DNA from: Bifidobacterium breve
Lineage (GTDB): Bacteria; Actinomycetota; Thermoleophilia; Solirubrobacterales; Solirubrobacteraceae
DNA length: 64,000 bases
Direction: 5' to 3'
NCBI GenBank assembly: GCA_945878865.1
Contig: CAMCUD010000003.1
Span: 62,001 to 126,000, forward strand
A program made the translations under genes and the position numbers. This document shows, one piece after another, positions 61,707 through 64,000 of the stretch (its first letter is position 1; every line of letters starts with the position of its first letter). The notes beneath the pieces are model-generated. The model did not search any database. It was given only the letters and a program-made list of their open reading frames with translations, and was not told the DNA's origin.

Positions 61707-62389
61707 TCGTCTGCGCAGCATGCCTCTGCGGCACCCGGCGCCACCGGCGCCTGGACGCAGCAGCCCTCGCCGCGCCACGCCTCGCGACCCTCCACGACCG
61801 CAACGCCGGCGATGAGCAGCCCGACGATCGGATCCAGCCACCACGCGCCGACCAGCGCGTTGCCGAGGAGGCCGACCAGCAGCGCTCCCGCGAGATAGGC
61901 GCACAGCATGTTCTGCCGGCCCTCGCCCTTCGTCGCCGCCGAGCCGAGATGCTCGGCGATGCGCTGCTTGGCGATCCCGAGCATCGGCATGAACACCACG
62001 GAGCCGATCGCGAGCAGGATGCCGGCGAGGCTCGGGTCGGCGCGCTCGCCCGTCACCACCGCCCGGATCGACTCCACGGCCACGTATGGCGCGAGGATGA
62101 AGAACTGGACCGCGACGAGCTTCTGGGCACGGACCTCGGCTGCGTGCGAGTGGATCCGGTGGCCGGTGAAGCGCCAGATGATGATCACCGACGCGAAGCC
62201 CTCGATCGCGGAGTCCAGGCCGAACCCGACGAGCGCGACGGAGCTCGCCACGATGCCCGCGGCGATGGCGACGCCGCCTTCGATGGTCATCCACAGCAGC
62301 GAGAGCCAGGACAGCAACCGCGCGCGCCGCGCGAGCTGCTCGACCGTCGCGCGGTCGGGGCCCGACGTCATCGGCAGGACGACGCTCAT
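61658..62389 (-). CDS. Cation-diffusion-facilitator-like membrane protein
   Basis: 243 residues from ATG 62389, with TACGAT 10 bases upstream; an in-frame start at 62428 also exists. Five or six helices: LLSWLSLLWMTIEGGVAIAAGIVASSVALVGFGLDSAIEGFASVIIIWRF carries the CDF metal-site pattern (S-x-A-L-x-x-F-x-x-D-x-x-x-E). A second helix pair ends in DPIVGLLIAGVAVVEGREAW. The usual soluble CTD is replaced by a short Cys-rich tail (GCC, ACCADDH, KC). It is likely a metal exporter; substrate unknown. Confidence 0.82.
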   Translation of the reverse strand: MSVVLPMTSGPDRATVEQLARRARLLSWLSLLWMTIEGGVAIAAGIVASSVALVGFGLDSAIEGFASVIIIWRFTGHRIHSHAAEVRAQKLVAVQFFILAPYVAVESIRAVVTGERADPSLAGILLAIGSVVFMPMLGIAKQRIAEHLGSAATKGEGRQNMLCAYLAGALLVGLLGNALVGAWWLDPIVGLLIAGVAVVEGREAWRGEGCCVQAPVAPGAAEACCADDHTAKCTRLAPPTTRL

Positions 62390-62480
62390 GCGGTCACGGA
62401 TCGTATCGCCGGGGCGCCGCGGCGACACGCGCGTTTCCGGGCGGCGTCTTGCAGGAGTCGAGCCCGCGGACCCGGGTCTC

Positions 62481-62486
62481 TAGCCT
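62481..62486 (+). promoter_or_regulatory. -10-like TAGCCT before the M23 peptidase gene
   Basis: TAGCCT, 8 bases, then GTG 62495. It is identical in hexamer and spacing to the FKBP gene promoter. Confidence 0.45.
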
Positions 62487-62494
62487 TGTTCCGC

Positions 62495-63733
62495 GTGCGA
62501 CATGACGTCCATCGCGCGCGTCGCTTCCGCCTGGGTGGGGGCGCCGCCGTCATCACCGGCGCCGCCTTCGGCCTGTGGGCGCTGCTGCCCCTCGGCTCCG
62601 AGGGCGCGGCCACCCAGGCGCGGCTCAGCCAGCTCGACGAGCGGATCGACCGCACGCGCGGCCAGATCGGCAAGAAGAAGGGCACCGAGCGCGCGCTCGG
62701 CGTCGACATCCGCTCGTACAGCGTGAAGATCAACCGGCTCCAGGGCCGGATCAACGTGCTCGAGTCGCGCCAGGACCGCGTGCAGGCCGACCTCGACGCC
62801 AAGCAGGCCGAGCTCGACCGGCTGCGCGGCGAGCTGCGTGACGAGCGCGCCCGGCTCACACGCCTGCGGGCGCGGCTGAAGGTCGCCCGCCGCGGCCTCG
62901 AGGCCCGGCTCGTGGAGATGTACAAGGCCACCGAGCCCGACGTCATCACGGTCGTCCTGAACTCCGACGGGTTCGCCGATCTGCTCGAACGCACCGAGTT
63001 CATCCGCCGCATCTCCGCGCAGGACCGGCAGGTCGTGCGCGTCGTGCAGACGGCGAAGGCCGACGCCATCCGGACCGAGAAGCGCCTGGCGAAGCTCGAG
63101 ACCCGCCAGGAGCAGGTCACCGAGGCCGTGCTGGCCCGCCGGGAGGAGATCCGCGAGGTCAAGGACGGCCTCCTCGGCACGCGGGTTGGCCTCGACCGGA
63201 CGAAGGCGGGCAAGCAGGCGGCGCTGCTGAAGGTGCGCACCGACCGGCACGAGCTCGAGGAGGACCTCGCGGCGATGGAGAAGGAGTCGGCGAAGATCCA
63301 GGCCAAGCTCCAGGGCGTGCAGCCCGGCAACGCCGGATCGCTCCCCGCGGGCGCGATCAAGCGCGGCAGCGGCTCGCTGATCTGGCCGGCAAACGGCAGC
63401 GTGAGCTCGGGCTTCGGCCCGCGCTGGGGCCGCCTGCACGCGGGCATCGACATGCCGCTGCCCGAAGGCACCCCGCTGCGCGCCGCGGCATCCGGCAAGA
63501 CCGTGATCGCCGGCTGGGTCAGCGGCTACGGCAACTACACCTGCATCCAGCACACCGCGTCGATGTCGACGTGCTACGGCCACCAGTCCCGCCTGGGCAC
63601 CAGCGTCGGCGCGTCGGTGAAGCAGGGCCAGGTCATGGGCTACAGCGGCAACACCGGGAACTCGACCGGCCCGCATCTGCACTTCGAGGTGCGGATCAAC
63701 GGCACGCCGGTGAACCCGCTCGGCTACCTGTAG
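62495..63733 (+). CDS. M23 (LytM/EnvC-like) peptidase with coiled coil
   Basis: 412 residues. An N-terminal basic and hydrophobic anchor or signal (FRLGGGAAVITGAAFGLWALL) is followed by a long coiled coil (about 40-270, rich in E/R/L heptads such as LDERIDRTRGQIGKKKG and KQAELDRLRGELRDERARL). The LytM domain (about 285-412) has HAGIDMPLPEGTPL, TCYGHQSRLGTS and GPHLHFEVR. Zn ligands H...D, then HLH, look intact, so it may be an active endopeptidase or an activator of amidases in cell separation. GTG 62495 is the best start. Confidence 0.88.
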   Translation: MRHDVHRARRFRLGGGAAVITGAAFGLWALLPLGSEGAATQARLSQLDERIDRTRGQIGKKKGTERALGVDIRSYSVKINRLQGRINVLESRQDRVQADLDAKQAELDRLRGELRDERARLTRLRARLKVARRGLEARLVEMYKATEPDVITVVLNSDGFADLLERTEFIRRISAQDRQVVRVVQTAKADAIRTEKRLAKLETRQEQVTEAVLARREEIREVKDGLLGTRVGLDRTKAGKQAALLKVRTDRHELEEDLAAMEKESAKIQAKLQGVQPGNAGSLPAGAIKRGSGSLIWPANGSVSSGFGPRWGRLHAGIDMPLPEGTPLRAAASGKTVIAGWVSGYGNYTCIQHTASMSTCYGHQSRLGTSVGASVKQGQVMGYSGNTGNSTGPHLHFEVRINGTPVNPLGYL

Positions 63734-63740
63734 CCGAGGA

Positions 63741-64000
63741 TCAGGCGCCCAGCGCCGCCGCGAGCGCCTGGGGCAGCCGCTCGAGGGTCTCGTCCATCGT
63801 GTGCGCAGGGTTGGCGGCCTGGGCGACGTAGGCGCCGTCGATCGCCGCGAGGGCGAGCCGGGCGGCCTGCGTGACCTCTGCGCTGGCCGCGTCGCGCCCG
63901 AACGCGAGCGCGATCTGCTCACCCAGCCGGCGCCGCCCTTCGGCCCGGACCCGGTTGATGACCGCATGGATGTCGTGGTGGTCGTCGACGGGCGGCTGCA
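63741..64000 (-). CDS. C-terminus of a probable TetR-family regulator (partial)
   Basis: The last 85 residues and stop of a minus-strand gene that continues beyond the window: HHDIHAVINRVRAEGRRRLG, QAARLALAAIDGAYVAQAAN, ETLERLPQALAAALGA. The composition and helix pattern match TetR C-terminal ligand domains. The DNA-binding part is outside the window, so the call is tentative. The gene converges on the M23 peptidase 7 bases away. Confidence 0.55.
   Translation of the reverse strand, partial: QPPVDDHHDIHAVINRVRAEGRRRLGEQIALAFGRDAASAEVTQAARLALAAIDGAYVAQAANPAHTMDETLERLPQALAAALGA

Noticed and set aside
1-64000. Mobile elements, CRISPR arrays or horizontal-transfer islands
   Set aside because: I found no transposase, integrase, direct-repeat/spacer array, tRNA boundary or marked change in composition. 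Absence was judged by reading only; a genome-wide composition scan was not possible.

Overview
The window is one uniform, very GC-rich, gene-dense stretch of chromosome with about 60 genes and no gap above 300 bases. I saw no transposon, prophage, CRISPR array or tRNA. Gene content points to an actinobacterium. The GTG starts, TetR regulators, SCP2-like and DUF892 proteins and an aerobic CobN-type B12 pathway fit that. A Bacillus-type sigma-H sitting behind cysS-rlmB suggests a deep lineage such as Thermoleophilia (Solirubrobacter/Conexibacter relatives). The taxon is inferred, not proven.

Layout. 1-4.6 kb: start of a secreted protein (minus), then a MacB-like ABC exporter co-transcribed with a two-component system. 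4.5-7.1 kb: a minus-strand lipid or hydrophobic-ligand operon (SCP2-hydrolase, acyltransferase, SRPBCC protein). 7.2-10.1 kb: cysS, an rlmB-like methyltransferase and sigH. 10.1-15.3 kb: TetR and sugar-lactone oxidase genes diverging from a secreted copper module (multicopper oxidase, beta-helix protein, cupredoxin). 15.4-18.2 kb: FKBP lipoprotein, soluble chemoreceptor-like protein, DUF892 protein. 18.3-21.6 kb: TetR/MFS efflux pair and an FTR1 iron permease with an iron-box-like dyad. 21.7-30.1 kb: a complete Kdp potassium system in which KdpD is split into two genes on either side of kdpFABC. 30.1-32.2 kb: three metabolic or unknown genes.

32.3-54.7 kb is a cobalamin island. Riboswitch 1 (plus) precedes cobG-cobH-cobIJ. 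Riboswitch 2 (minus) precedes a 17-kb run, cbtB-cbtA-phosphatase-cobD-cobQ-cobN-chlID-cobO-apgM-like-cobB-cobU/C-cobL-cobM-cobK-cobF, in which nearly every stop overlaps the next start. The two units converge and overlap by 13 bases. A bluB-cobT fusion diverges from riboswitch 2. cobA and cobS are not in the window, so uroporphyrinogen methylation and final cobalamin joining must be encoded elsewhere.

54.7-64 kb: esterase lipoprotein, flavin reductase, SppA peptidase, a second OmpR-type two-component pair, a COG4705 membrane protein, UppP, a cation-efflux protein, an M23 peptidase, and the end of a probable TetR gene running off the edge.

A recurrent regulatory feature is a TANNNT-like -10 element lying only 6-10 bases upstream of the start codon of operon-leading genes. 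This suggests widespread leaderless transcription.
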